Assembly: GCA_045652465.1 (NCBI GenBank)
Contig: JAZRUI010000004.1
Coordinates: 1-64,000, forward strand
Length of the DNA: 64,000 bases
Reading direction: 5' to 3'
Source: SIG589 sp045652465
GTDB lineage: Bacteria > Bacillota > Clostridia > Oscillospirales > Acutalibacteraceae
Of the stretch, positions 25,495 to 34,311 are shown piece by piece. The position numbers and the translations under genes are program-made. Below the pieces are notes generated by a model. The model saw only the letters and a program-made list of their open reading frames with translations, was not told the origin of the DNA and ran no database searches. Positions within the stretch are counted from its first letter, which is position 1. Each line of letters begins with the position of its first letter.

Positions 25495-26409
25495 TCAAAT
25501 ATCGAAATATGCGCGGGTCCAAGCGCGCTTGCCCCTGTCATCGCAGACGACAATACGCAGGTATTTATAATCAAAATCTATTTTTATATCGGCGCTTTCC
25601 AAATTCTCTCCCCAAACTATGCCGTGCTGACGGGAATCGCTCAAAACGGCTATTGCCTTTGCGGGAGTTGTTTCTATGTGGAAAACTCCGTCCTCTATAT
25701 ACGCTTCCTTGATAATAGGGCCTGTTGAGGCATAGAAATCGCCTTTTTCGAGGGCATTTATAATATTATCATAGGAAAGCGAGGGCGCACTTATCATAGA
25801 AAAGCCGCCAAACTGGTGCATTTCCCTATGGTTATCATCACAGGCCGAAACGGCCGCTTTGCCGCCTGCGCGGCAAAAAAGCTCATATTCATATTCGCCG
25901 TCGCCGCAAAGCATATCAAACTCCGAGCCCGTGTTATAAATCTCGAAGGCAAAAATATTCTTAAGCTTTAAAAAATTTTCCGACTCCTGCATTGACCAGC
26001 GCGGATGGTTATACTGGCAAATATAGCCCTTTTCCGTTGCCGCGGAAATAACCTTATTTACACTATCAATATCGTATATATCTTTATCCCATTCGATAAA
26101 ATCGGAATTATTTATATCTCGGGATATAAAATTAAGGTGGTAGGTTCGAATGGTGCTCCACGGATAGACCTTATCGGAGCGGTCGTTAAGGCTATATTCC
26201 CCTGCGGTTAGAGGAATAAAATTTTCATCCGTTAATTCGGGATGAGGCACAACCTTATCGTGGTCGCTAAAGGCGATAACGCTATAGCCCTCCGCCATAT
26301 AGCGGCGCTTGGTTTCCTCGGGGCTGAACTGCCCATCCGAAACGGTTGTGTGGCAATGAAGATTTGCTTTATAAAATTTATTATCGGGATTAAATAAATA
26401 TTTTCTCAT
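25495..26409 (-). CDS. PHP-domain phosphoesterase-like protein, copy 3
   Basis: 304-residue polymerase-and-histidinol-phosphatase superfamily protein. Metal ligands are visible in NLHCHTTVSDG, FSDHDKVVPHPEL, QYNHPRWS and ACDDNHREMHQF. The C-terminus RAWTRAYFDI is shared with its two neighbours. Start ATG 26409 follows GGAGTG. It lies 4 bases after copy 2 and is the last gene of a three-gene operon. The probable activity is hydrolysis of a phosphate ester; the substrate is unknown. No signal peptide is seen. Confidence 0.85.
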   Translation of the reverse strand: MRKYLFNPDNKFYKANLHCHTTVSDGQFSPEETKRRYMAEGYSVIAFSDHDKVVPHPELTDENFIPLTAGEYSLNDRSDKVYPWSTIRTYHLNFISRDINNSDFIEWDKDIYDIDSVNKVISAATEKGYICQYNHPRWSMQESENFLKLKNIFAFEIYNTGSEFDMLCGDGEYEYELFCRAGGKAAVSACDDNHREMHQFGGFSMISAPSLSYDNIINALEKGDFYASTGPIIKEAYIEDGVFHIETTPAKAIAVLSDSRQHGIVWGENLESADIKIDFDYKYLRIVVCDDRGKRAWTRAYFDI

Positions 26410-26413
26410 TTTT

Positions 26414-27319
26414 TCACACTCCAAAATACGCACGAGTCCAGGCGCGGCGGCCTCTTTCATCGCAAACAACGATTCTTATATATTCATACGGGAAATCGAG
26501 GCTTATCTCGGCACACTCAATATTCTCTCCCCACACCGCGCCGCGACGACGGCTATCGCTCAAAACGGCGATACGGTTGCAGGGCGAGGTTTTTATATGA
26601 AGAACATTATCCTCGATATATGCCTCCTTGATTATGGGACCGTTCGAGGCATAGCAATCGCCCTGCTCGAGCGCCTTTATAACGGCATCATACTCGAGGG
26701 CGGGCGCGCTTATCATTGTGAAACCGCCAAACTGCTCAAAGGCTCTATGGTTATCATCGCCTGCGGTTACGATGCAACGCTTGCCGAGGCGGCAAAAAAG
26801 CTCATATTCATACTCCGCATCACCCTGAAAGCCTTCGCCTAATTCGCAGCCGTGGTTATACATTTCAAAGGATACAAGACCCTCAAGTCCTAAAAAATCT
26901 TTGGGCTGCTGCATCGACCAACGCGGATGATTATACTGCGCCAAAAAGCCTTCGGCAGCGGCATCGGCGATAACCTTGTTTATCCCCTCGGGCGAATGAA
27001 CGCGCGTGAAAGGGATGAACTCGGTGCGGTTTTTATCCTTTGAATAAAAATTAAGATGATATGTGGGGGTTGCGGGCCATTCAATATCGGGAGCGTTGCA
27101 ATCGAACTCACTTGCGGTTATGGGCAGGAAATCCTCATCCTCGAGTTCGGGATGCGGCACTACAACGCGATGGTCGGTAAACGCTACGATTTGATAACCC
27201 TTTGCCTTATATTCATCCTTTATCTCCTGCGGAGTTTTTTTGCCATCCGATATAGTTGTGTGGCAATGCATATTGGCTTTATAGAAATTGTTTTGGGGGT
27301 CGAAAAGATATTTTTTCAT
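26414..27319 (-). CDS. PHP-domain phosphoesterase-like protein, copy 2
   Basis: 301 residues; same family as its neighbours, with NMHCHTTISDGKKTP, FTDHRVVVPHPELE, QYNHPRWS and AGDDNHRAFEQF. The second metal motif reads TDHR instead of SDHD, the only one of the three copies with this change, and it diverges most overall (the region after ITASEF differs), so it may act on another substrate. ATG 27319 is preceded by AAGGAG at 9 bases. Confidence 0.85.
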   Translation of the reverse strand: MKKYLFDPQNNFYKANMHCHTTISDGKKTPQEIKDEYKAKGYQIVAFTDHRVVVPHPELEDEDFLPITASEFDCNAPDIEWPATPTYHLNFYSKDKNRTEFIPFTRVHSPEGINKVIADAAAEGFLAQYNHPRWSMQQPKDFLGLEGLVSFEMYNHGCELGEGFQGDAEYEYELFCRLGKRCIVTAGDDNHRAFEQFGGFTMISAPALEYDAVIKALEQGDCYASNGPIIKEAYIEDNVLHIKTSPCNRIAVLSDSRRRGAVWGENIECAEISLDFPYEYIRIVVCDERGRRAWTRAYFGV

Positions 27320-27332
27320 TTTGCCACACTCC

Positions 27333-28256
27333 TTATATATCATAATAGGCGCGTGTCCAAGCGCGCTTGCCGAAAGAATCAACAAGCACTAAACGGATAT
27401 ATTGGTGCTTGAAATCGAGCGGAATATCTACGCTTGTTATTGAATCGGTGTTATCCTCCGAATACACCCTGCGACCTGCGCGAGTTTCGGTTTGCAGGGC
27501 GATTCGGCAAACGGGCGAACATTCTATATGAAGAACTCCGTTCTCAACATAAGCTTCCTTGATAACGGGGCCTCGCGAGGCATAAAAATCGCCCTGCTCG
27601 AGCGCGGATATAATGTTATCATAGGTAAGCGAGGGAGCGCTTATCATTGTGAAACCGCCGAAATGATGGTCGTCGTTATGGTTATCATCATTAGCCGACA
27701 CGCCGCTTCTTCCGCCTGCGCGGCAAAAAAGTTCGTATTCATATTCGCCATCGCCACAGCAAAGGTGAGCTTCAGCCCCGGTGTTATAAACCTCGAAAGA
27801 GAAAATATTGAGGCCTATAAAATCCTCCGCAGTTTGCGCCGACCAGCGCGGATGATTATACTGACACATATAGCCCATTTCCCCTGCGGCAGCTATAAGC
27901 TTATTGGCGTGCTCTACGCCATACATATACTTGTTGTGTTCAGGAAAAGCCGACTGATTTATATCCTTTGAAATAAAGTTGAGATGATATGTGTGGATGG
28001 TGTACCACGGGAAGACCTTATCGGAGCGGTCATAAAGGCTATATTCCCCTGCTGTTAGCGGAATGAAATTCTCATCCATCAATTCGGGATGCGGAACGAC
28101 CTTGTCGTGGTCGGAATAGGCTATAACACTATAGCCCTGCTCCATATAAATTTTTTTAATTTCGGCAGGCGTGAATCTACCATCCGACACGGTTGTGTGA
28201 CAATGAAGATTTGCCTTATAGAATTTGTTTTCGGGACTAAAGAGATACTTTCTCAC
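27333..28256 (-). CDS. PHP-domain phosphoesterase-like protein, copy 1
   Basis: 307 residues, first gene of the PHP operon. NLHCHTTVSDGRFTP, YSDHDKVVPHPEL, QYNHPRWS and ANDDNHNDDHHF carry the likely metal ligands; the C-terminus is RAWTRAYYDI. It is visibly closer to copy 3 than to copy 2. GTG 28256 is favoured because AAGGAG stands 8 bases upstream; another GTG at 28265 is too close to it. Transcribed from a consensus promoter directly behind the tsf terminator. Confidence 0.85.
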   Translation of the reverse strand: MRKYLFSPENKFYKANLHCHTTVSDGRFTPAEIKKIYMEQGYSVIAYSDHDKVVPHPELMDENFIPLTAGEYSLYDRSDKVFPWYTIHTYHLNFISKDINQSAFPEHNKYMYGVEHANKLIAAAGEMGYMCQYNHPRWSAQTAEDFIGLNIFSFEVYNTGAEAHLCCGDGEYEYELFCRAGGRSGVSANDDNHNDDHHFGGFTMISAPSLTYDNIISALEQGDFYASRGPVIKEAYVENGVLHIECSPVCRIALQTETRAGRRVYSEDNTDSITSVDIPLDFKHQYIRLVLVDSFGKRAWTRAYYDI

Positions 28257-28278
28257 ACACCTCACTCCTTACCCTTTG

Positions 28279-28307
28279 ATTATATTATTAGAGAAAAATA
28301 ATGTCAA
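28279..28307 (-). promoter_or_regulatory. Consensus promoter of the PHP operon
   Basis: TTGACA (28302-28307), 17 bases, TATAAT (28279-28284). The -35 begins at the end of the tsf terminator T tract, giving a compact terminator-promoter junction. Confidence 0.9.
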
Positions 28308-28341
28308 CAAAAAAACACCCGCTCAAAATGAACGGGTGTTT
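28308..28341 (-). terminator. Intrinsic terminator after tsf
   Basis: Stem AACACCCG / CGGGTGTT with an 11-base loop and a T7 tail, 16 bases past the tsf stop. Confidence 0.92.
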
Positions 28342-28356
28342 AACACTTTTATATGA

Positions 28357-29268
28357 TTACTTAATCATACCTGCAACTTCATCAGCGAAGTTATCCTTAC
28401 GCTTCTCGATGCCCTCGCCCTTTTCGAAACGAACGAAAGCAGCAACGGTGCAAGCAGCGCCTAATGCCTTAGCAGTGTTCTCAACATACTTACCAACGGT
28501 TAAATCACCATCGATAACGAACTGCTGCTCAACAAGGCAGTTTTCTTTATAATACTTGCTGATCTTGCCCTCAACGATTTTGCCGAGAACTGCATCAGGC
28601 TTGTTTGCCATTTTGGGGTCTTCCTTCATTTGAGCAACGAGGATTTCCTTCTCACGGTCAACAACCTCAGCAGGAACGGAAGCGATGTCGAGGTATGCAG
28701 GGTTCATAGCTGCAATCTGCATTGCAACATTCTTACCCATCTGAACGAACTCAGCATTAGCAGCGTCAAGCTCGGTATCGAACTTAACCATAACGCCGAT
28801 TTTGCCGCCAGCGTGAACATAGGTTACGATAGCGCCTTCATAGCGCTCGAAGCGACGAATCTTGATGTTCTCGCGAACTGCAAGGAAGAGCTCCTGAACC
28901 ATTTCTTCAACGGTTTGGCCATCCTCGGAGCAAGCAAGAAGAGCATCCATATCAGCGGGAGCCTGCTTTGCAACAACGCCTGCAACACGAGCTGCGAGAG
29001 CCTTGAAGCCATCGCTGTTTGCAACGAAGTCAGTCTCAGCATTGATTTCAACAACAACGCCTACGCCATCGATAATAGCGGCATAAACGGTTCCTTCAGC
29101 GGCAATACGGTCAGCCTTTTTAGCAGCCTGAGCCAAGCCTTTTTCTCTTAAATAATCGATAGCGGCATCGATGTTGCCCTCGGTCTCAACGAGAGCCTTT
29201 TTGCAATCCATCATTCCGCAACCGGTCTTTTCGCGTAACGCCTGAACGTCTTTAGCGGTGAAAGCCAT
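28357..29268 (-). CDS. tsf: Elongation factor Ts
   Basis: 303 residues. The signature LREKTGCGMMDCKKALVE at the N-terminus and VVEINAETDFVANSD are complete. It is the nucleotide exchange factor for EF-Tu. AAGGGG precedes ATG 29268. It is the second gene of the rpsB-tsf operon and is followed by a strong terminator, unlike the usual continuation into pyrH. Confidence 0.98.
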   Translation of the reverse strand: MAFTAKDVQALREKTGCGMMDCKKALVETEGNIDAAIDYLREKGLAQAAKKADRIAAEGTVYAAIIDGVGVVVEINAETDFVANSDGFKALAARVAGVVAKQAPADMDALLACSEDGQTVEEMVQELFLAVRENIKIRRFERYEGAIVTYVHAGGKIGVMVKFDTELDAANAEFVQMGKNVAMQIAAMNPAYLDIASVPAEVVDREKEILVAQMKEDPKMANKPDAVLGKIVEGKISKYYKENCLVEQQFVIDGDLTVGKYVENTAKALGAACTVAAFVRFEKGEGIEKRKDNFADEVAGMIK

Positions 29269-29287
29269 TTTAATTTCCCCTTATAAA

Positions 29288-30037
29288 TTATTCAGCATCT
29301 GCTGTTTCTTCAGCAACCTCTTCAGCTGCCTCTTCTACTGCTGCAGAGCCCTGAGTGCCCTGACGGCCCTCGATAACTGCGTTTGCGATGGTTTCAGCGA
29401 TAAGCTTAACAGCGCGGATAGCATCATCGTTACCGGGGATTACAGCATCAATCTCATCAGGATCGCAGTTGGTGTCAACGATTGCGATAATCGGAATACC
29501 AAGCTTCTTTGCTTCCTGAACTGCGATTCTCTCCTTGCGGGGGTCAACTATAAACATAGCGCCCGGGAGCTTTTGCATATTTTCGATACCGCCGAGGAAT
29601 TTCTCGAGCTTTTCGATTTCAAGGTTGAGCTTGATAACTTCCTTCTTGGGGAGAAGCTCAAAGGTACCGTCGTCACGCATGGTGCGGAGCTGGGTTAAAC
29701 GGTTGATTCTGCGGCGAATGGTGCGGAAGTTGGTGAGCATACCGCCGAGCCAACGAGCGTTAACATAGGGCATCTCGCAGTGGATAGCCTCTTCCTTAAC
29801 GGAATCCTGAGCCTGCTTCTTGGTGCCAACGAAGAGAATATCCTTACCCTCTGCGGAAATGTCGCGAGCGAAGAGATAAGCCTCGTTGAGCTTCTTAACG
29901 GTCTTCTGCAAGTCGATGATGTAGATACCGTTGCGTTCGGTGAAAATGTACTCAGCCATTTTCGGGTTCCAGCGACGGGTCTGATGTCCGAAATGAACAC
30001 CAGCCTCGAGCAGCTGTTTCATAGATACTACTGCCAT
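29288..30037 (-). CDS. rpsB: 30S ribosomal protein S2
   Basis: 249 residues with MKQLLEAGVHFGHQTRRWNPKM and the PRKERIAVQEAKKLGIP signature, and an acidic alanine/glutamate-rich tail. Start ATG 30037 follows GGAGGTAAATAAA; an in-frame TTG at 30052 lies inside the upstream leader. It follows a structured leader of about 125 bases that is a likely site of autoregulation. Confidence 0.98.
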   Translation of the reverse strand: MAVVSMKQLLEAGVHFGHQTRRWNPKMAEYIFTERNGIYIIDLQKTVKKLNEAYLFARDISAEGKDILFVGTKKQAQDSVKEEAIHCEMPYVNARWLGGMLTNFRTIRRRINRLTQLRTMRDDGTFELLPKKEVIKLNLEIEKLEKFLGGIENMQKLPGAMFIVDPRKERIAVQEAKKLGIPIIAIVDTNCDPDEIDAVIPGNDDAIRAVKLIAETIANAVIEGRQGTQGSAAVEEAAEEVAEETADAE

Positions 30038-30063
30038 TTTATTTACCTCCAAGGTTTTTCCTC

Positions 30064-30127
30064 CACTTTGCGCTCAGTATTACCGGTTTAACCGATGAAT
30101 CGGCACCCTGCACCGTGTCGCAAAGTG
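30064..30127 (-). ncRNA. Structured rpsB mRNA leader, candidate autoregulatory element
   Basis: A perfect 9-base-pair helix, CACTTTGCG (30119-30127) with CGCAAAGTG (30064-30072), closes a 46-base domain that contains smaller competing helices (CCGA/TCGG and CGGTT/AACCG). It ends about 6 bases before GGAGGA. Upstream at 30140-30162 is another perfect 7-bp hairpin, GCTGCCG/CGGCAGC. Such domains ahead of ribosomal protein genes commonly bind the protein product; the specific family was not recognised. Confidence 0.55.
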
Positions 30128-30168
30128 TGTGTTATTTTTGCTGCCGGGCATATTTCGGCAGCCTAACG

Positions 30169-30197
30169 ATTATATCACAGCCGTTTGCAAAATGCAA
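30169..30197 (-). promoter_or_regulatory. Promoter of rpsB-tsf
   Basis: TTGCAT (30192-30197), 17 bases, TATAAT (30169-30174); transcription would start just at the first leader hairpin. Confidence 0.7.
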
Positions 30198-30200
30198 GCA

Positions 30201-31199
30201 TTATTTATGATGCTTATAAATTTTTTCGGCGGATTTGCAAATCGATGCCCTAAGTGATTCGGGAGAAAGCACCTCGAGCGAATCTCCAAACTGCATTATC
30301 CAACCAACAAGACCCTCGCTTATCAGCGCTTCGGCCTTGAATTCAAAATGGGTTTTGGTGCAGTTGCAAATCGAAATCTTATCGCCAAAACGGTCGATAA
30401 CCTGCTCGAGTTTATCCTTCTTTGCGCGCAGCGTTATGCTTTGCAGCTCGCCGCCATACATATTGAACGCCTTCTCAACATAGTCGGCAACATCGAAGTT
30501 GGTTTTATATTCGCTAACCTCTCTAAAATCGCGGGCAGCCTCATCGATTACCTTTGCTTTTTTCATTCTATCAAGGCGCAAATGCATCAGGTTATCATAT
30601 TTTTCATAGTTGCAAACGAGATAATAATGGTCATCCGCCCAAACCATAACATAGGGGCTAACCTTATGCTCCTTCGAGGTTTCTATGATGTTTCCGTTAT
30701 CATCCAAGGTGCGCTTGCAATACTGAAGGGTTAGCTTCTTGTTTTCGGAAATCGCGCGCGAAACCGCATCAATGCTATAAAAGATTTCTTCGTTTGCGCA
30801 TTTTGCGCGGTTATCGATATAAATTCGGCGGCGAACCTCCTTCGCCTCGTTTTCGGAGAGCATTCCCTCGAGCTTTTCAATAAGCTCGCGACTCTTGCGG
30901 CGGGAGATAAAATCAGCCGCCTGAACGGCATCCGCCAAAAGATTGATTTCGGGAATTTCGAACTCGCGACCCGAGAGATAATAGCCCGCCTTGGGAGAAC
31001 GGGTTTTCTCAATATAATATCCTGCCTCGTTAAGCATTGAAATATCGGTGTAGATCGATTTTCGCTCGGCAGGAATCCCCCTGTCGGATAACATTCCCAC
31101 AAGTTCAAGCGCAGTTAGAGGATGCTCCTCATCGGTATATTTTTTGAAGATTTCGATTAAATATAAAAGTCTTATTCTTTGTCCCTTAACCTTGCTCAT
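30201..31199 (-). CDS. WYL-domain transcriptional regulator
   Basis: 332 residues: N-terminal winged helix (KGQRIRLLYLIEIFKKYTDEEHPLTALEL to KSIYTDISMLNEAGY), a helical linker, then a WYL ligand-sensing domain (about residues 140-210, including SPYVMVWADDHYYLVC) and a WCX-like C-terminal part. WYL proteins often sense nucleotides or other small ligands and control defence, DNA-damage or metabolic genes; the target is unknown here. It overlaps rnmV by 14 bases, so it is co-transcribed with rnmV and holA. Confidence 0.88.
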   Translation of the reverse strand: MSKVKGQRIRLLYLIEIFKKYTDEEHPLTALELVGMLSDRGIPAERKSIYTDISMLNEAGYYIEKTRSPKAGYYLSGREFEIPEINLLADAVQAADFISRRKSRELIEKLEGMLSENEAKEVRRRIYIDNRAKCANEEIFYSIDAVSRAISENKKLTLQYCKRTLDDNGNIIETSKEHKVSPYVMVWADDHYYLVCNYEKYDNLMHLRLDRMKKAKVIDEAARDFREVSEYKTNFDVADYVEKAFNMYGGELQSITLRAKKDKLEQVIDRFGDKISICNCTKTHFEFKAEALISEGLVGWIMQFGDSLEVLSPESLRASICKSAEKIYKHHK

Positions 31200-31770
31200 T
31201 TAAAAGCTCCTTTGCAAGAGAAATAAACTCATCATAAGAATAAATAATGTTAACGGCATCCAAAAGCGCACTCGAAGACAACGAAGAAGGCAGTGACAGC
31301 CTTTGTTTTAAAAGGTCGCGCCGTTTAACGCTTCCATCACCCGAAAGACCCAACTCATAAAAATCAGTTTTGGTTATTTTCTTGCCTTCGCTTTTTTCTT
31401 CACAAATGAAGTTTTCCAGCGCTTTTATGATTATCGCATTATCGGTTCCTTCAACACCCAAAAGCCCCTCGGCTGACGGGCGGCTTTTGCGGCGCTCCTT
31501 GCCCTTTATGGGCGGCAAATAGACATTTTTTATATATTTGCTGTCGATAAACGATTTGAGCCGCTGGCGGATAAACTGACCCGCGCTATCACTGTCGGTT
31601 ATTATGATAATCCCCTTTTTCTCGGCAACGGCGCGGAGAAAATCGAGCTTCTCCTTATCTTTAAAAATCGAAAAGCCCTCGGTTGTTATTATGGGCGCAT
31701 CGATTATTGATGAGAGCCTGATTTTATCATACTTTCCCTCGGTTACAACAACACCGTTAAGCTTTATCAA
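31186..31770 (-). CDS. rnmV: Ribonuclease M5-like TOPRIM protein
   Basis: 194 residues. The TOPRIM motifs VVVTEGKYDKIRLS and ITDSDSAGQFIRQRL are intact, and the C-terminal half matches the DUF4093-type extension of RNase M5. RNase M5 trims precursor 5S rRNA at ribosomal protein L18-bound ends. It overlaps holA upstream by 14 bases and the WYL regulator downstream by 14. Confidence 0.88.
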   Translation of the reverse strand: MIKLNGVVVTEGKYDKIRLSSIIDAPIITTEGFSIFKDKEKLDFLRAVAEKKGIIIITDSDSAGQFIRQRLKSFIDSKYIKNVYLPPIKGKERRKSRPSAEGLLGVEGTDNAIIIKALENFICEEKSEGKKITKTDFYELGLSGDGSVKRRDLLKQRLSLPSSLSSSALLDAVNIIYSYDEFISLAKELLNEQG

Positions 31771-32815
31771 TGCATTCGCCCTCCGACATTATGTAAACCA
31801 ATTTTACCATCAGTTCCTCCAAAACGGTTTGCGCGTTAAGCGAGGTGCTTTTTATGCGCTCATCGGCGGCTAAAAGCTCCTTTAGGCAAAGACCGATTTG
31901 CGCCTCGCTCATCTTTTTAGCGTTATCAAGCGCACGGGTTATAACAAACTCCCTACCCTTGTAGCCAAAGGTTTCGGCAGCCTCGGCGGGCTTAACGCCT
32001 GCGCTTTGGGCGGTTTTGGCGATATACATTTCGGTGAACGCCGAAGAAAGTGTTGCCAAAATAACATGGGGCTTGAGTTTTAAGAACAAAAGCTCATCGA
32101 GCATCTTGATGCTCTTGCCGATATTTTTAGAGGTTAGCTCGCGCGAAATATTATAAATCGATGCTTCAATCGATTTAACGCAAACCAAATCAACCGTTTC
32201 GCGGGTTATAAGTCCCGAGCCGAGATACGAGCAAAGCTTATCGAGCTCGTTTTTAAGAATATTATAATCAGCCGAGCAAACCTCGATTAAATAGCGAGCG
32301 GTTGAGCCCTCCATTTTGCAGCCGCGGCGGTCGGCTCCAGCGCACAGCATTCGAACAAGGTCACCCGTTGTTCTATGGTCGAGCTTTATTGCCATTCCGC
32401 CGGCCTTTTCGGCAGCGGTTATGAGTTTTTTGAATTTATCAGATTTCTTATCATCGGTTTTCACCGAGTCGAACCAAAGGATTAAACTTGCGGTGTCGGG
32501 AGTTTCCTCGATAAGCGAAACAAGCCGCGAAAAATCATGCTCTCCGCATTCCGAATAATCGAAGTCGGCCAAAATAACACACTTGCGGTCAGCCATCATC
32601 GGAAACTGCATCAAAGCATCATAAACCAACTGCAAATCGCAATTATGGTTAAAGCGATGGAGATTAAAGGGGTCATCCTCGGGAACGATTTTATTTTGAA
32701 TTTTGGAAAGATAGAGGGTTTTCAGTCCGCTATCGTTACCATAGATAATATAAACAGGCAAAATTCTTCCGCCATCAAGGCTTCGCTTTAAATCCTGCTC
32801 GGTTACTGCAGCCAT
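31757..32815 (-). CDS. holA: DNA polymerase III delta subunit
   Basis: 352 residues, AAA+-like clamp-loader subunit that opens the sliding clamp. N-terminal PVYIIYGNDSGLKTLYLSKI, the central segment with YLIEVCSADYNILKNELDKL, and the C-terminal collar helices are recognisable. It overlaps comEC by 13 bases, the common comEC-holA arrangement in Firmicutes. Confidence 0.93.
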   Translation of the reverse strand: MAAVTEQDLKRSLDGGRILPVYIIYGNDSGLKTLYLSKIQNKIVPEDDPFNLHRFNHNCDLQLVYDALMQFPMMADRKCVILADFDYSECGEHDFSRLVSLIEETPDTASLILWFDSVKTDDKKSDKFKKLITAAEKAGGMAIKLDHRTTGDLVRMLCAGADRRGCKMEGSTARYLIEVCSADYNILKNELDKLCSYLGSGLITRETVDLVCVKSIEASIYNISRELTSKNIGKSIKMLDELLFLKLKPHVILATLSSAFTEMYIAKTAQSAGVKPAEAAETFGYKGREFVITRALDNAKKMSEAQIGLCLKELLAADERIKSTSLNAQTVLEELMVKLVYIMSEGECIDKA

Positions 32816-34260
32816 TCCCTCACCTTCCTTTCTCTTTCAAGTTTGATTTTTTTATCGTAATTTTTAACAAACAAAACGGCAAACGCTGCCGCAACAACTG
32901 CCGATAATATAACGGGCGCCGTTACATTATCGAAGGTTAGATTAGATATCGGAAGCATACCGATAGTCCTTGAAATCGCGGTTATGGATTTCGATAAAAG
33001 GCCTGCCGCCAACAAAACGGGTGCGGCAAGCGGCGGACAAATCGACAAAGCCACCGAAAGCACCGAAACCGCAAGCGTTAGGCTTGCCAGCGGACCGATG
33101 ATTATATTCGATACAATGCTTATCGGGCTAAATGTTCCGAAATAATAGATAGTAAACGGCATGGTCATCACGGTTGCCGCGAGGGTTATCGCCGCTGCGG
33201 ATTTAATATATCCGAAAACGCGGCCGCGCTCCCTATTAAAATGATAATCAACCGCGGGCGCCACGACAAGCACGCCAAGCGTTGCCGCCGAAGAAAGCTG
33301 AAGCGACACGCTCATAAAGGCAAACGGATTATAAATAAGGATAATCGTTATGGCCGCAAAGAGCGAATTAAGGGCATCGCTCCTACGATTCAAGATCACT
33401 CCGCTGAATATTATGATATATGTTAGTCCCGCGCGGATGACCGAAACGGTAAATCCCGTTAGACCCATTAAAAGGAAAACAAACAAGATTCCCAAAATTC
33501 CGCTTTTTCGTTTCGCGATACGCGCCTTTCTTAAAAGCGAATATAATCCTCCCGCCAATATCGAAACATGCAATCCCGAAACTACAACAATATGACTTAT
33601 TCCTGCGTGGCGAAATGCCTCGAGCGTTTCATCCGCAACTGCGTTCTTATCGCCCAGCAATATGCCGCGCAAAAGTCCCGCTTCGCGGAAATTTAAATCG
33701 CCCGTTATTGCATCACTTATCGCGCTTCGCAGCATATAAATGGGTTTCGCGTTTCCTAAAGCCGAATGAACATCTTCGATAAATCCTATAAAAAGAATGT
33801 CCTCGGCCAAGTCGTTACGGCCGGATAGGTTGTTTTCAAAGAAAGCAACATCCAAACTAACCCTATCCCCTAAACTCAATCCCGCGCCGCCGTTTCCCAT
33901 AACGCGGATGCGAAAGCTTTGCTTTATGTGTCCGACACGGTCAGCCTTTATGACATAGGAAGCCCACTCATCATAGCCCGAAACTTCGCAAACCTCGCCA
34001 ACAACAGTTTTAATGCCAACGAGTTCCATATAGCGCGAACGGAGAAGCGCCCTGCTTGAGGCAGCTGATGCAACAACTATTAAAATCAGCAAAACAGGCA
34101 ACAAAAATATTATCCTTTTAATTCCGCCCAAAATCATAAAAATTGCGAAAAGCGAAATTAAAACAATTGCCAAAACCGAAGCAATATCTATTGGCGCAAA
34201 GCAATAAACCGCAGATAACGCTATCGCGCCGATACCGCATAAAACCATTGGACGCTTCAT
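32803..34260 (-). CDS. comEC: ComEC/Rec2-family competence membrane protein, channel part only
   Basis: About 485 residues. Hydrophobic N-terminus, a soluble OB-like region (residues about 65-150), and the Competence domain with FRHAGISHIVVVSGLHVSI and many membrane helices. The chain ends soon after the last helix with a basic tail, so the C-terminal metallo-beta-lactamase nuclease domain of full-length ComEC (700-800 residues) is missing. ATG 34260 is chosen because earlier TTG/GTG starts lie inside the preceding terminator stem; no strong ribosome binding site is visible. It likely forms the DNA uptake channel, though short forms may do something else. Confidence 0.85.
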   Translation of the reverse strand: MKRPMVLCGIGAIALSAVYCFAPIDIASVLAIVLISLFAIFMILGGIKRIIFLLPVLLILIVVASAASSRALLRSRYMELVGIKTVVGEVCEVSGYDEWASYVIKADRVGHIKQSFRIRVMGNGGAGLSLGDRVSLDVAFFENNLSGRNDLAEDILFIGFIEDVHSALGNAKPIYMLRSAISDAITGDLNFREAGLLRGILLGDKNAVADETLEAFRHAGISHIVVVSGLHVSILAGGLYSLLRKARIAKRKSGILGILFVFLLMGLTGFTVSVIRAGLTYIIIFSGVILNRRSDALNSLFAAITIILIYNPFAFMSVSLQLSSAATLGVLVVAPAVDYHFNRERGRVFGYIKSAAAITLAATVMTMPFTIYYFGTFSPISIVSNIIIGPLASLTLAVSVLSVALSICPPLAAPVLLAAGLLSKSITAISRTIGMLPISNLTFDNVTAPVILSAVVAAAFAVLFVKNYDKKIKLERERKVREWLQ

Positions 34261-34274
34261 AATAAGATTTTTAA

Positions 34275-34306
34275 AAATCCCCACCAAAAAACAATATGGT
34301 GGGGAT
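34275..34306 (-). terminator. Intrinsic terminator after the phosphoribosyltransferase gene
   Basis: Stem AATCCCCACC / GGTGGGGATT with a 12-base T-rich loop and TTT tail on the minus strand, just after the stop at 34312 and immediately before comEC. Confidence 0.85.
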
Positions 34307-34311
34307 TCAAA

